A stretch of 19,457 bases of DNA from JBMYQA01 sp049600855 (GCA_049600855.1 JBMYQA010000096.1:1-19457); one strand, 5' to 3'. Positions 1-7,108 are shown, counted from the stretch's first letter. The notes: a model not told the origin generated them from the letters alone. Numbers and translations are program-made.

Positions 1-15
1 AAATTTAAAAATAAT

Positions 16-28
16 TTGCATTTTGCAA
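16..28. promoter_or_regulatory. Inverted repeat ahead of HxlR regulator (putative operator)
   Basis: TTGCA-TTT-TGCAA is a perfect 5-base inverted repeat centred 29 bases before the start codon at 51. HxlR/MarR-size winged-helix dimers bind short inverted repeats near their own genes, so this may be an autoregulatory operator. The window starts just upstream, so the rest of the promoter and any divergent target gene cannot be seen. Confidence 0.3.
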
Positions 29-50
29 GTAAAATTAATCATTCGCAAAC

Positions 51-485
51 ATGGCAATTAAATTTCGTTGCAGTTGTGCAATTACCTCAGCCCTTGATGT
101 AGTCGGGGATAAATGGATTTTAGTCATCATAAAGCAGATGCTTATTGAAGGGGTAGAAACGTTCAAAGGTTTTTTAGAAAGAGATGAAGCAATTGCAACT
201 AATATTCTGTCTGTGAAGCTAAAATTGCTGGAGAAATTGGGCTTAATCACTAAATCAAAGCGGTTAACAAATAAAAAGACAAACTATTATCATTTAACTG
301 ATAAAGGACTGACTTTGACTCCCATTGTGATTGAACTGGCTGTATGGAGTCACTTAAACCTGAGGGAACTCAATGAAAGCATAGGAGATTATGAGGAGTT
401 AGAGGCTATAAAAAATGATAAAGAAGCTTATTGTAAGCGCTTAATAGAGGAGTATAAACAGAAAATTAGCACTCATGCTTCATGA
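51..485 (+). CDS. HxlR-family winged-helix transcriptional regulator
   Basis: A 144-residue protein of the HxlR family, small dimeric DNA-binding regulators that often respond to aldehydes, quinones or oxidants. The family pattern is clear: Cys at residue 9 followed by ITSALDVVGDKW (helix 1), then the winged helix with ILSVKLKLLEKLGLITKS (recognition helix region), the wing with YYHLTDKGLTLTP, and a dimerisation helix ending in AVWSHLN. The N-terminal Cys is where redox-sensing members such as YodB and HypR carry their reactive Cys; here there is a CxC pair (Cys7, Cys9). About 35 C-terminal residues, charged and helical, extend past the usual end. The start is the ATG at 51; no Shine-Dalgarno is visible. 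The regulated gene is not identifiable here, because the next gene lies 235 bases away and is unrelated. Confidence 0.9.
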   Translation: MAIKFRCSCAITSALDVVGDKWILVIIKQMLIEGVETFKGFLERDEAIATNILSVKLKLLEKLGLITKSKRLTNKKTNYYHLTDKGLTLTPIVIELAVWSHLNLRELNESIGDYEELEAIKNDKEAYCKRLIEEYKQKISTHAS

Positions 486-720
486 GACCTCTGCTACATG
501 AACGGAACGAATGGGCTGATTTGAGCTAATTCTGATCGGAAATGAACTATTGTGTTTCAAAATCGGACATTATGCGTGATAACTGCTTTTAAAACAAGGT
601 GTTTATAAATGTTTGATAATCAATGATTTATGTTATTGTTTTTCTTTTGGCATGGTCTTTTTAAATGAAAAATTGTCAATTAATTTTTACAACAAACATT
701 ACCATATCATGAGATTATCA

Positions 721-1122
721 ATGAAAACCCTTAGCGTATTATTTGCTTTTGTTCTATTGTCGAGCCCAATGGCTTTTGCTGGAAAAGGCAAAGGTGGAGC
801 GACTGAAAAATTTGTGTTAAAAGCGAAGAATGCCATCAAAGCAGCGGGTGAGGGTGACTGGCATGCACAAGCTTCTTGGGCAAAAAAGTGCATCGAAAAA
901 GGCATTACTACTCCTGAAGTAAATAAGTGGATTGAGCAATCGTTGAAGATTCAAGAAACGGCTTATACCTTAGAAGTTAAAGGTGATTTTTACGCGAAAA
1001 GTAATATGAAGGATAAGGCAATTGAGTATTACATGAAAAGTATTCAGACGAAAGAGGTGGGAGATTTTACGTATAGTGTAAAGACTGTTCAGGAGAAAAT
1101 TATGAAATTGAAGAGGTCATAA
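721..1122 (+). CDS. Small secreted TPR-like protein, function unknown
   Basis: A 133-residue protein with a clear signal peptide: Met-Lys-Thr, a hydrophobic stretch to about residue 16, then cleavage expected after PMAFA, leaving a mature protein that starts GKGKGG. The frame is open further upstream to 613, but that leader is not signal-like, and the ATG at 721 gives a canonical signal sequence; ATG 709 is a weaker alternative. The mature part is helical and basic. It has the helix-turn-helix rhythm of one or two tetratricopeptide units, for example DFYAKSNMKDKAIEYYMKSI near residues 85-104. I recognise no enzyme motif. It is probably a periplasmic protein. It is followed by a good terminator, so it is likely monocistronic. 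Confidence 0.7.
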   Translation: MKTLSVLFAFVLLSSPMAFAGKGKGGATEKFVLKAKNAIKAAGEGDWHAQASWAKKCIEKGITTPEVNKWIEQSLKIQETAYTLEVKGDFYAKSNMKDKAIEYYMKSIQTKEVGDFTYSVKTVQEKIMKLKRS

Positions 1123-1140
1123 TCGATTTTAATATAAAAC

Positions 1141-1177
1141 AAAAATGGGCTGTTTCTTGTGAGACAGCCCATTTTTT
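1141..1177. terminator. Bidirectional rho-independent terminator
   Basis: The stem AAAAATGGGCTGTTTC pairs with GAGACAGCCCATTTTT around a TTGT loop, with one G-T wobble, and is flanked by A-tracts and T-tracts on both sides. It lies between the convergent genes ending at 1122 (+) and 1192 (-) and can serve both. Confidence 0.85.
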
Positions 1178-1191
1178 ATTGTTTTTCAAGG

Positions 1192-2250
1192 CTAGATGCG
1201 CTTAGAAATGAACTTTAGTTCAGGAGTATTACTTCCTGCATTTTCAAACGTAAGAACCCATTCGTCATGGATAATTGCTGACTTTGCATCAACCTGTACT
1301 GAACCATCTGTGGACACTTGATTATTATTTGGGTCAATTAAATCTTCAAAACTAAAAGCAACGAGCACGATGTGTTGGTTCGTTTCATTGTATGCCCATT
1401 GTCCCAAGTATTTAACATGATCAATATTGACTTCGTCCTCATAAACGGCAGCACAGCTTGCAAGAGAAGTACTGAAGTCTGCCTTACGATATTCCTCATA
1501 AATAGTAAGTGTATATGTACCATCGGCACGCATATCAAATTCAAGAGAACGAGGGCTAAGGTGCAGTTGCTCATTTACTTCTACAGAATCGCAAATGATA
1601 GCCGGGTAAAATACATCATTATTAGGCTCATATCGATCAAATTTCCATTGTCCTACCACATCCACATTTCCTCCCCAAGCTTCTACCTCTACACAAATCG
1701 TTTGAATTTGAGAAATATTGTTTTGATCATCGTAAATGCAAATATCATAACAAAATTGACCAGGAGGCAATGCATTGTTGAAGCTCACAGCTATGCCTAG
1801 TAGGTCATTAGTAACTCTATTGGTAAAGGGGTTCTTGTTTGACTGCGCCCATCTTCCTGAGCTAAAAGCAGAAGTAGGTACATCAAAGTAGCCATTTGCT
1901 TTATTGCCATCAACATCGCGCAACTGAATATATGCACCCGCTACATTGCTTGTGGATTGAAATTGAATAAGAAATCCTACAGATTGAAAGGCCATCTGCG
2001 TGTTTGTCTCAATTTGAAAATCAACGGTTCCTGTTGGAGCAGGAGCGGTTCCTGATTTTTTAGTTGCTCCTTCAATGTTTACATGATTCGTTAAATCAGT
2101 GACGGCAATGGGGTTCTCTTCTAAGGCATTTTGCTCATTGGCGAGTTGTTGATTCCTTTCGTGGGGAGTTACATCTTCTTCATTACAGGAAGAAAGTAGG
2201 TTCACAAATGTCATCATTGTGAGTAACAAAAAAAGCTTAGATGTTTTCAT
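1192..2250 (-). CDS. Lipoprotein with C-terminal lipocalin-like domain, function unknown
   Basis: A 352-residue predicted lipoprotein. The signal peptide ends in the lipobox LSSC (Cys22), followed by NEED. An acidic residue just behind the lipidated Cys is common in Bacteroidota lipoproteins, some of which are surface-exposed. Residues about 25-60 look like a flexible linker. Residues about 70-190 form a beta-rich domain with no family I recognise; it has a Cys pair in QFCYDICIYDD and another Cys in IQTICVEVE. From about residue 195, VVGQWKFDRYE, then LEFDMRADGTYTLTIYEE, then LGQWAYNETNQHIVL resemble the strand pattern of Bacteroidota lipocalin-like domains (GxW, then ADGTY). The function is unknown. 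The gene is separated by a 69-base gap from the small membrane protein on the same strand, and may have its own promoter at about 2315-2322. Confidence 0.8.
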   Translation of the reverse strand: MKTSKLFLLLTMMTFVNLLSSCNEEDVTPHERNQQLANEQNALEENPIAVTDLTNHVNIEGATKKSGTAPAPTGTVDFQIETNTQMAFQSVGFLIQFQSTSNVAGAYIQLRDVDGNKANGYFDVPTSAFSSGRWAQSNKNPFTNRVTNDLLGIAVSFNNALPPGQFCYDICIYDDQNNISQIQTICVEVEAWGGNVDVVGQWKFDRYEPNNDVFYPAIICDSVEVNEQLHLSPRSLEFDMRADGTYTLTIYEEYRKADFSTSLASCAAVYEDEVNIDHVKYLGQWAYNETNQHIVLVAFSFEDLIDPNNNQVSTDGSVQVDAKSAIIHDEWVLTFENAGSNTPELKFISKRI

Positions 2251-2314
2251 GTTTTTTTAGTTATAGAAGTGTGAAATTGAATAAGTATGTATCTGTGTGA
2301 CATATACAAGAATG

Positions 2315-2322
2315 CAAAACTA
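2315..2322 (-). promoter_or_regulatory. Putative -7 promoter element for the lipoprotein gene
   Basis: Read on the minus strand the bases are TAGTTTTG, a full match to the Bacteroidota -7 form TAnnTTTG. A TTTG lies upstream at 2346-2349, but the 23-base spacing is longer than the usual 19-21. It overlaps the stop codon of the small membrane-protein gene and would give a leader of about 60 bases for the lipoprotein at 2250. Confidence 0.35.
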
Positions 2323-2466
2323 GCGTTTAGGAGGATTTTTTCGTTCAAATTCTTCCATTTCTTTTTTTAGCTGCTGTCGTCTTTGGAAATCTTTATGAAT
2401 AGCAGATAGGCTGCTGACTACTCCAAAGCCAGCAAATACAGCTAGAATTAAGATTACGATTAGCAT
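2320..2466 (-). CDS. Small single-pass membrane protein (48 residues)
   Basis: The frame has an ATG at 2466 and a TAG stop at 2320-2322. The first 20 or so residues are strongly hydrophobic (MLIVILILAVFAGFGVVSSL); the rest is a charged amphipathic tail, HKDFQRRQQLKKEMEEFERK, ending in NPPKR. That is the layout of a one-helix inner-membrane microprotein with a cytoplasmic coiled tail. It starts 12 bases after the stop of the coiled-coil gene (2479-3372), which suggests cotranscription and perhaps a joint role at the membrane. I do not recognise a named family. Support comes from the sharp hydrophobic/charged division and tight spacing; expression is unproven. Confidence 0.6.
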   Translation of the reverse strand: MLIVILILAVFAGFGVVSSLSAIHKDFQRRQQLKKEMEEFERKNPPKR

Positions 2467-2478
2467 AATTTTGGGGAA

Positions 2479-3372
2479 CTATCGGATGATAAAGTCGCCT
2501 TGCCCAATGCGTTGGCCTTCGCAGTAAAACTCGACACGATGATTACCTTTCATGTAATCATTTCCTTTCACAAAAGTAAAATCCACTTCTTCTTCTTTAT
2601 TGTCAAAGTAAAACTCAGAAGAAGCGGTAGAAAACATCTCTTTTCCTTTATACTTAAAAGTACCAGATGTGGCATTGTATAAGGATGCGCCCTCGGGCTC
2701 AATGATTCGCATGGCAATGAGTTTTTTCCCTTTCTTGGCAAGTTGGTTTTTAGAGAGTTTTACGGTGATTAATAATTTATTGAGGCTATTATTTTTGAAC
2801 TCTCTATTTTCGATGAGGGCACCTGTGCGATTTACAGAAAAAAAGCGAATATTTTTGATAGCTAGCGTTGCCGCTTTACTCATTTGTTCCAACAATTTGT
2901 CCTTTTCTTCTTCAAGGCGAGAAACTTCATTGGTAAGTACATCGGTTTTTTCAATCAACGCGATGCGCTCACTGACTAGTTCTTTATTTACATTTTCAAA
3001 ACGGGCAATTTCTTCATCTTTCAGTAAAAGTAATTGTTCGTAACCACTTACCTTTTTCTTAATTTTTTCATACCTGCCTTTTGCAAGATGATTCGCTTGT
3101 TTTAATGCGTATTTATCCTGCTCCAATTGGTTTTTAATTTCTAATAAAGAATCAACGCTTCCCCCTAAACTTCGAATATGAAAAATTTTCTCATCGAGTT
3201 GAGTAGAGATGGTATCTAATTTGGCGTAAGTGGTAACAAGTTCCAACTGTTTGCTTTCGTACTTCTCCCGAGCGAGTGATTCAGCCCGTCTATTAATAAG
3301 AAATTGTACTACATTGAAAGCAACAAGCGTCAGGATAGTTACTGCGATAAGTATTTTTTTGTTGTTAATCAC
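2479..3372 (-). CDS. Membrane-anchored coiled-coil protein with C-terminal beta domain
   Basis: A 297-residue protein. Residues 1-5 are charged, then one transmembrane helix (about 6-26), then a long coiled coil from about 28 to 165 with heptad-like Leu/Ile spacing and many Glu/Lys. From about residue 175 (FFSVNRTGALIENREF) to the end there is a beta-rich domain, with IAMRIIEPEGASLYN, EEEVDFTFVKGNDYMKG and a final RIGQGDFIIR. Topology is inferred: short cytoplasmic N-terminus, with the coiled coil and beta domain in the periplasm. Such proteins are easily mislabelled as chromosome-segregation (SMC-like) proteins because of the coil; there is no ATPase here. It is probably a structural or adaptor envelope protein. 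It is transcribed ahead of the 48-residue membrane protein. Confidence 0.75.
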   Translation of the reverse strand: MINNKKILIAVTILTLVAFNVVQFLINRRAESLAREKYESKQLELVTTYAKLDTISTQLDEKIFHIRSLGGSVDSLLEIKNQLEQDKYALKQANHLAKGRYEKIKKKVSGYEQLLLLKDEEIARFENVNKELVSERIALIEKTDVLTNEVSRLEEEKDKLLEQMSKAATLAIKNIRFFSVNRTGALIENREFKNNSLNKLLITVKLSKNQLAKKGKKLIAMRIIEPEGASLYNATSGTFKYKGKEMFSTASSEFYFDNKEEEVDFTFVKGNDYMKGNHRVEFYCEGQRIGQGDFIIR

Positions 3373-3691
3373 TTGGCTTTGAGTTGATCCTAATCTGTAA
3401 AGGCATTTAAAATTACTTAGTTAAACAGTATTTTTCGTATAAACAGAAGTAAGCCCTTTTTATAAGTTCAAATTTAACAAAAAAAGGAGCAAGATTTTTT
3501 ATGAATGTATTAAAATGGCTTAAAGTTTTACATTTAGCAGGATTAAAGAAATGATAGCCTCGTTCAACTAGGATTTATTTACAAATAAATTGAAAATGAG
3601 TAAAATCACTATTACTTAGGGTAATACTCATGTTTTGTTGCCCAGCGATCCTTTTTCTTTGACTATCAGTTTTTACTAAAATAATCTTGAA
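3373..3691. other. Intergenic region between divergent genes
   Basis: About 320 bases, very AT-rich, between the divergent coiled-coil gene (-) and CBS gene (+). The only recognisable site is CAAATTTA at 3469-3476, which reads TAAATTTG on the minus strand and matches the -7 form, without a matching -33 element at the right distance. No small frame or RNA structure stands out. Confidence 0.5.
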
Positions 3692-4117
3692 ATGATAGAG
3701 TCAATAAACAAGATAATGACAGCCAATGTAATTGCGATTAATCCTAGCTTAAGTTTGTTAGAAGCGCAAAACCTGTTTAGAAAGCATAAAATACGACATT
3801 TACCAGTTGTGAAAGATGAAAAGTTAATCGGGATTTTAAGTTTAACTGATCTGCAACGCGTGAGTTTTGCTTCCATTTCAGGAGATGGAGAGCTATCTTC
3901 TGATAGTGCGTTGATTGAAATGTTAAATGTAGAGCATATTATGCGAAAAGAACCTACTTCGGTTAGTGATAATCAAACGATTGCGGATGTAGCTGAGATT
4001 TTGGCTGAAGAAGAGTTCCACGCATTACCAGTTACTCAAAGTGGTACTAACAAACTCGTCGGAATTGTTACCACCACAGACTTAATTAGATACATGCTCA
4101 AGAAAGAATATGCATAA
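3692..4117 (+). CDS. Tandem CBS-domain protein
   Basis: A 141-residue protein made of two CBS domains and nothing else. CBS1 spans about residues 6-56 (IMTANVIAINPSLSLLEA, then KIRHLPVVKDEKLIGILS and the DLQR end). CBS2 spans about 82-138 (IMRKEPTSVSDNQTIADVAE, then HALPVTQSGTNKLVGIVTT and DLIRYML). Paired CBS domains form a Bateman module that usually binds adenosine nucleotides or S-adenosylmethionine and regulates a partner. The acidic/Ser-rich loop between them (SISGDGELSSDSAL) is typical of single-module Bacteroidota proteins. It ends 4 bases from the stop of the convergent HATPase gene of the partner-switching operon. A functional link is possible but not shown. The start is the ATG at 3692; no Shine-Dalgarno is seen. 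Confidence 0.9.
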   Translation: MIESINKIMTANVIAINPSLSLLEAQNLFRKHKIRHLPVVKDEKLIGILSLTDLQRVSFASISGDGELSSDSALIEMLNVEHIMRKEPTSVSDNQTIADVAEILAEEEFHALPVTQSGTNKLVGIVTTTDLIRYMLKKEYA

Positions 4118-4121
4118 AGTG

Positions 4122-4556
4122 TTAATGTTGGGGTTGATTTGCGCTAGCTAAACTCTTATAAAAGGTATAAATCGTATGTCCTTGAGAGGTATCTAATTCA
4201 ATTTTGTCCATAATTTTTTTGACAAGAATCAAACCCATTCCTCCAGATTTTTTTTCTTTGATGATTTCTTCGATTGGCGGTGTTTGGTATTCGATGATGT
4301 TAAACGGTTTACCCCAATCGTGTACGCGACAAATGAAAAGTTCTGGAGATTTATCTTGAATGGCAATTTCTATGTATTGATTTGGATTGAATTGGTGAGA
4401 GTGATTCATAAGGTTACTACAGACTTCATCTATAGCAACAATAATCAAGTTCTTATCAACATCAGGAAGCTGATAAGCTTGAAGTTTTTTGGATACAAAC
4501 TGCCTAATTTCTCGCAAATTATCTTTCTGGCAGCTAACTCTTATTCTGTCCTCCAT
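4122..4556 (-). CDS. HATPase_c anti-sigma/serine-kinase type protein (RsbW-like)
   Basis: A 144-residue protein of the RsbW/SpoIIAB group of GHKL ATPases, which bind or phosphorylate a STAS antagonist and hold an output partner. The N-box is AIDEVCSNLMNH with Glu44 and Asn48; the G1 box is VHDWGKPF with Asp80 and Gly82; the G2 box is KSGGMGLILVKKIMD with the glycines at 105, 106 and 108. The ATP lid is short, as in anti-sigma kinases, and no His-kinase dimerisation domain is present. I start it at the ATG at 4556 rather than the TTG one codon earlier. It overlaps the end of the STAS gene by 23 bases, so translation is probably coupled. The overlap can fold with CTCC pairing GGAG around the ATG. 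Confidence 0.9.
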   Translation of the reverse strand: MEDRIRVSCQKDNLREIRQFVSKKLQAYQLPDVDKNLIIVAIDEVCSNLMNHSHQFNPNQYIEIAIQDKSPELFICRVHDWGKPFNIIEYQTPPIEEIIKEKKSGGMGLILVKKIMDKIELDTSQGHTIYTFYKSLASANQPQH

Positions 4557-4887
4557 CAACTAAGGAGTTTAATTCTTCTTTTGATTTAAATATAGGGATT
4601 AGTTTATCTAGCCCAAGTATGCTAAATACTTTCATAATCTTGGGACTTACTCCGTAGAGTATGATTTTCTGTCCAGATTTTTCACAATCTTCTACGCGAG
4701 AGGTAAATACGCCTATGCCTGATGAGGAAATGTACTCTAACTCATGACAATCAATTAAGATGTCTTTTTTAGTTTCTTTGAGTGCATTTTCCAAGGCATT
4801 ATCTAAAATAATAGATGAACTTACATCTACCTCACCACTAATTTTTAATGTATAGTGAAGATTATCTTCAAAAAATGAAACTTCCAT
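4534..4887 (-). CDS. STAS-domain anti-sigma-factor antagonist (RsbV/SpoIIAA-like)
   Basis: A 117-residue single STAS domain. The strand-helix pattern is standard: LHYTLKISGEVDVSSS at the N-terminus, then DILIDCHELEYISSSGIGVF, then KIILYGVSPKIMKVFSILGL. The phosphorylation site in SpoIIAA is the second Ser of Asp-Ser-Ser-Gly; here the motif is Ser-Ser-Ser-Gly (residues 54-57), so the acceptor Ser56 is kept while the preceding Asp is replaced by Ser. The ATG at 4887 is preferred over a TTG at 4923, because STAS proteins normally begin just before the first strand and CAGG sits right before this ATG. In the family, dephosphorylation by a PP2C phosphatase releases the antagonist to bind the kinase. 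Both partners are encoded beside it. Confidence 0.9.
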   Translation of the reverse strand: MEVSFFEDNLHYTLKISGEVDVSSSIILDNALENALKETKKDILIDCHELEYISSSGIGVFTSRVEDCEKSGQKIILYGVSPKIMKVFSILGLDKLIPIFKSKEELNSLVDGGQNKS

Positions 4888-4975
4888 CCTGATATACGGC
4901 TTGAGGACATTCGTGATAGTCAATGAATCAACTAAATTAACTTTTTTTTGATAAATGGCCTCATTTTAAGCTTTT

Positions 4976-7000
4976 TTATTGAAATCGCATCAACACAAAA
5001 GTGTGATCATCTGTAAGTCCTCCTTCTCCTGTAAATGCGTTGATATCTTTCAATAAATTCTCTCCAATTTGCTGGAGAGATTCGTCATGATTGGCTTCTA
5101 AAAAAGCCTTTAAGCGCTCATAACCGTATTCTTCGCCTGTTTGTAAATGACTTGCTTCTACAATTCCATCTGAATACAGCATCAATACATCTCTAGGATT
5201 GTAAAAGAAATCAGTGACATTGATGAAGCGCTCAAATTTATTATCGGTGATAATTCCCAGTCCTAAACCTTGGTTTTGGAAATACTCTACAGCGTCTTTT
5301 CGGCTATTGTAATACAAGGAGGGACAATGCCCTGCTCTTGAGAAATAAATCTTACTTTCGTTGGTATCGATCAGGAAATAAGATGCTGTTACAAAAACGT
5401 TTTTTTCAAGGCAGTCGCTTAATGCCACATTAGCATATCGCATAAATTCGTGAGGGCTATCCGCCACTTGGACTAGGCTTTTAAATATGCCTTTTACTTG
5501 CGCCATTGTAAATGCCGCAGTAATTCCTTTGCCGGCAACATCTGCAATAATTACCGCATATTTACCATCCGCTACTTGATGAAAATCATAATAATCGCCT
5601 CCTACAGCTTCAGCAGCTTCGGAGTATGCATAAAAATCAAAATCACTGATCTGGTCACCGTTAGTTGGCAATAAGCGTTGATGCACTTTTTGTGCAATGA
5701 GCATGCTTTTATCGGCATTAGGCGTACTTTTTAAAGTTTTGTAATTATGAATGGCAATACTTGCTTGAGCAACAAAGGTATTCACAATAGTAACCATCAT
5801 ATTGTCAAAAGCACCACGCATTTTTTTGAGTAAAAAAACGGTTCCTAAATGCGCTTCTCCCGATTTTATGGGAACGGCCAAAATAGAATTGTAATCTACT
5901 TTGTGACCTTTGGCAATGAAATAATTATTACTGTATGCTTTTGGACTATTACCAATTCCTTTGCTCTGTAATAGATTCTTATAATACAAAGCGGTTTCTT
6001 TACTCATATCTTTGCAGATAAATACCTTGGCATTGGATGACTCAAGCCAAGCGGCATCAGTGCGCACAACTTCAGCGATATTATTGAGCAGGACTTCGTA
6101 AATTTCTTTTTCAGATTTTCCAATTAAACTGTCATTAATGCGTTGAAATTCAGCAATTTCTTTGAATTTGCTATCAAAAACTGATACAGTTGGCAAATTA
6201 AAGATGATCACGAGTAAACTGGCAATGGTATAAATGGCCACAAAAGAAAAAAGCACTGCGATAAAGATGCTTTTGGAAATATCGTCAACGACTAAAGGCT
6301 CATTTGCAAAATAGGAGAGAATACTTTTAAAGAAGTAGCCCAAGCAGGCCAATAAGCCCAGAAGCATTGGAATGCTCATGAGTTTTTGGCGGTAATTGAG
6401 ATAAGGTACCCATCTGAGGTTAATGCTAAGTACTAAGGCAAATAGCATGAATACCCCGTAAGCGGTGAAGAAGTATAAATTAGGTTCACCTACTGCAAAG
6501 AAATGCGTGATGGAAGAGATGAACATGCCTATTTCGAAAACTAACCATGAATTCCAGACAAATTTATTCTTTTCATAGAGAATAATCCGTTTCCACTTGC
6601 TAAATGCAACAATTAGGAAAAAGAGTAGTAAAGCTAACTCTATGTGAAAAAAAATGGTGTGGAGAACAATTTGAAAAGAATTGGGCCAGGAGAGCCACAA
6701 GAGCATGCCAGTAAGTCCTGCTGAAAAAATAGTACAAATGCCTCCTGTGGCAAATACTTTCCAGAGTAGACTATAAAAATCACCACCTTTTTGTTGACGA
6801 GTTTGTTGCCAAGAATAGATGTAGGTATTGAAAATGAAGACATTAAGCAGCAATCCTTTGACTAATGTAGGGTTTTTGAGTTGGAGAAATTGATTATGCC
6901 AAATTGATTGCTCAGCTAAACCTAGAGCAACCAGTGCCATCCAGCTCAGTAAAGCAAAAAAAAGGGTAATTTTTTGCACACCAAGCCCCCCAAATACCAT
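4976..7000 (-). CDS. Membrane-bound SpoIIE/RsbU-type PP2C phosphatase with GAF domain
   Basis: A 674-residue protein. The N-terminal part holds about eight hydrophobic helices (residues about 8 to 275), then a linker helix and a GAF-like sensor domain (about 290-425). The AQKVHQRLLP junction found before RsbU-type phosphatases follows, then a PP2C/SpoIIE domain (about 455-674). The metal-binding positions are all present: GGDYYDF near 467, IADVAGKGITAAF near 487, MLYSDGIVEA near 607 and TDDHTF near 662. It should dephosphorylate the STAS protein encoded next, 88 bases downstream, in response to membrane or GAF input. The start is uncertain: an in-frame TTG at 7048 would add 16 residues, while the ATG at 7000 is 7 residues before the first hydrophobic segment. 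No sigma factor lies nearby, so the output of the switch is unknown. Confidence 0.9.
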   Translation of the reverse strand: MVFGGLGVQKITLFFALLSWMALVALGLAEQSIWHNQFLQLKNPTLVKGLLLNVFIFNTYIYSWQQTRQQKGGDFYSLLWKVFATGGICTIFSAGLTGMLLWLSWPNSFQIVLHTIFFHIELALLLFFLIVAFSKWKRIILYEKNKFVWNSWLVFEIGMFISSITHFFAVGEPNLYFFTAYGVFMLFALVLSINLRWVPYLNYRQKLMSIPMLLGLLACLGYFFKSILSYFANEPLVVDDISKSIFIAVLFSFVAIYTIASLLVIIFNLPTVSVFDSKFKEIAEFQRINDSLIGKSEKEIYEVLLNNIAEVVRTDAAWLESSNAKVFICKDMSKETALYYKNLLQSKGIGNSPKAYSNNYFIAKGHKVDYNSILAVPIKSGEAHLGTVFLLKKMRGAFDNMMVTIVNTFVAQASIAIHNYKTLKSTPNADKSMLIAQKVHQRLLPTNGDQISDFDFYAYSEAAEAVGGDYYDFHQVADGKYAVIIADVAGKGITAAFTMAQVKGIFKSLVQVADSPHEFMRYANVALSDCLEKNVFVTASYFLIDTNESKIYFSRAGHCPSLYYNSRKDAVEYFQNQGLGLGIITDNKFERFINVTDFFYNPRDVLMLYSDGIVEASHLQTGEEYGYERLKAFLEANHDESLQQIGENLLKDINAFTGEGGLTDDHTFVLMRFQ

Positions 7001-7054
7001 TTTCCCCGCTTCTTTTTGAAGCACTATTTCTTTCTGCGAGAAGCCCAAAGATTT

Positions 7055-7066
7055 GACTTATAAGTC
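7055..7066. promoter_or_regulatory. 12-base perfect palindrome GACTTATAAGTC
   Basis: A perfect palindrome 7 bases upstream of the alternative TTG start and 54 bases upstream of the preferred ATG start of the phosphatase operon. Its position between a putative promoter element (7101-7108) and the gene fits an operator, but no regulator is known. Confidence 0.3.
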
Positions 7067-7100
7067 GTTGTTATTTGATGGATTTGTTAATAGGTTGAGT

Positions 7101-7108
7101 CAAATATA
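7101..7108 (-). promoter_or_regulatory. Putative -7 promoter element of the partner-switching operon
   Basis: On the minus strand the bases read TATATTTG, a full match to TAnnTTTG. No good -33 element is found at 19-21 bases. It would give a leader of roughly 50 to 95 bases, depending on which start is used. Confidence 0.35.

Noticed and set aside
613..720. N-terminal extension of the small secreted TPR-like protein
   Set aside because: The leader encoded by 613-720 is not signal-like, and a perfect signal peptide starts at the ATG at 721.
1372..1800. 142-codon frame on the + strand inside the lipoprotein gene
   Set aside because: It is antisense to a well-supported lipoprotein gene, has no recognisable domain and has an unusual Ile/Cys-rich composition.
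2669..3043. 124-codon frame on the + strand opposite the coiled-coil gene
   Set aside because: Ser/Phe-rich shadow of the Glu/Lys-rich coiled coil read in reverse; no start context or homology visible.
3682..3689. TAATCTTG as a promoter -7 element for the CBS gene
   Set aside because: It ends 2 bases before the start codon, leaving no room for transcription start, and has one mismatch.
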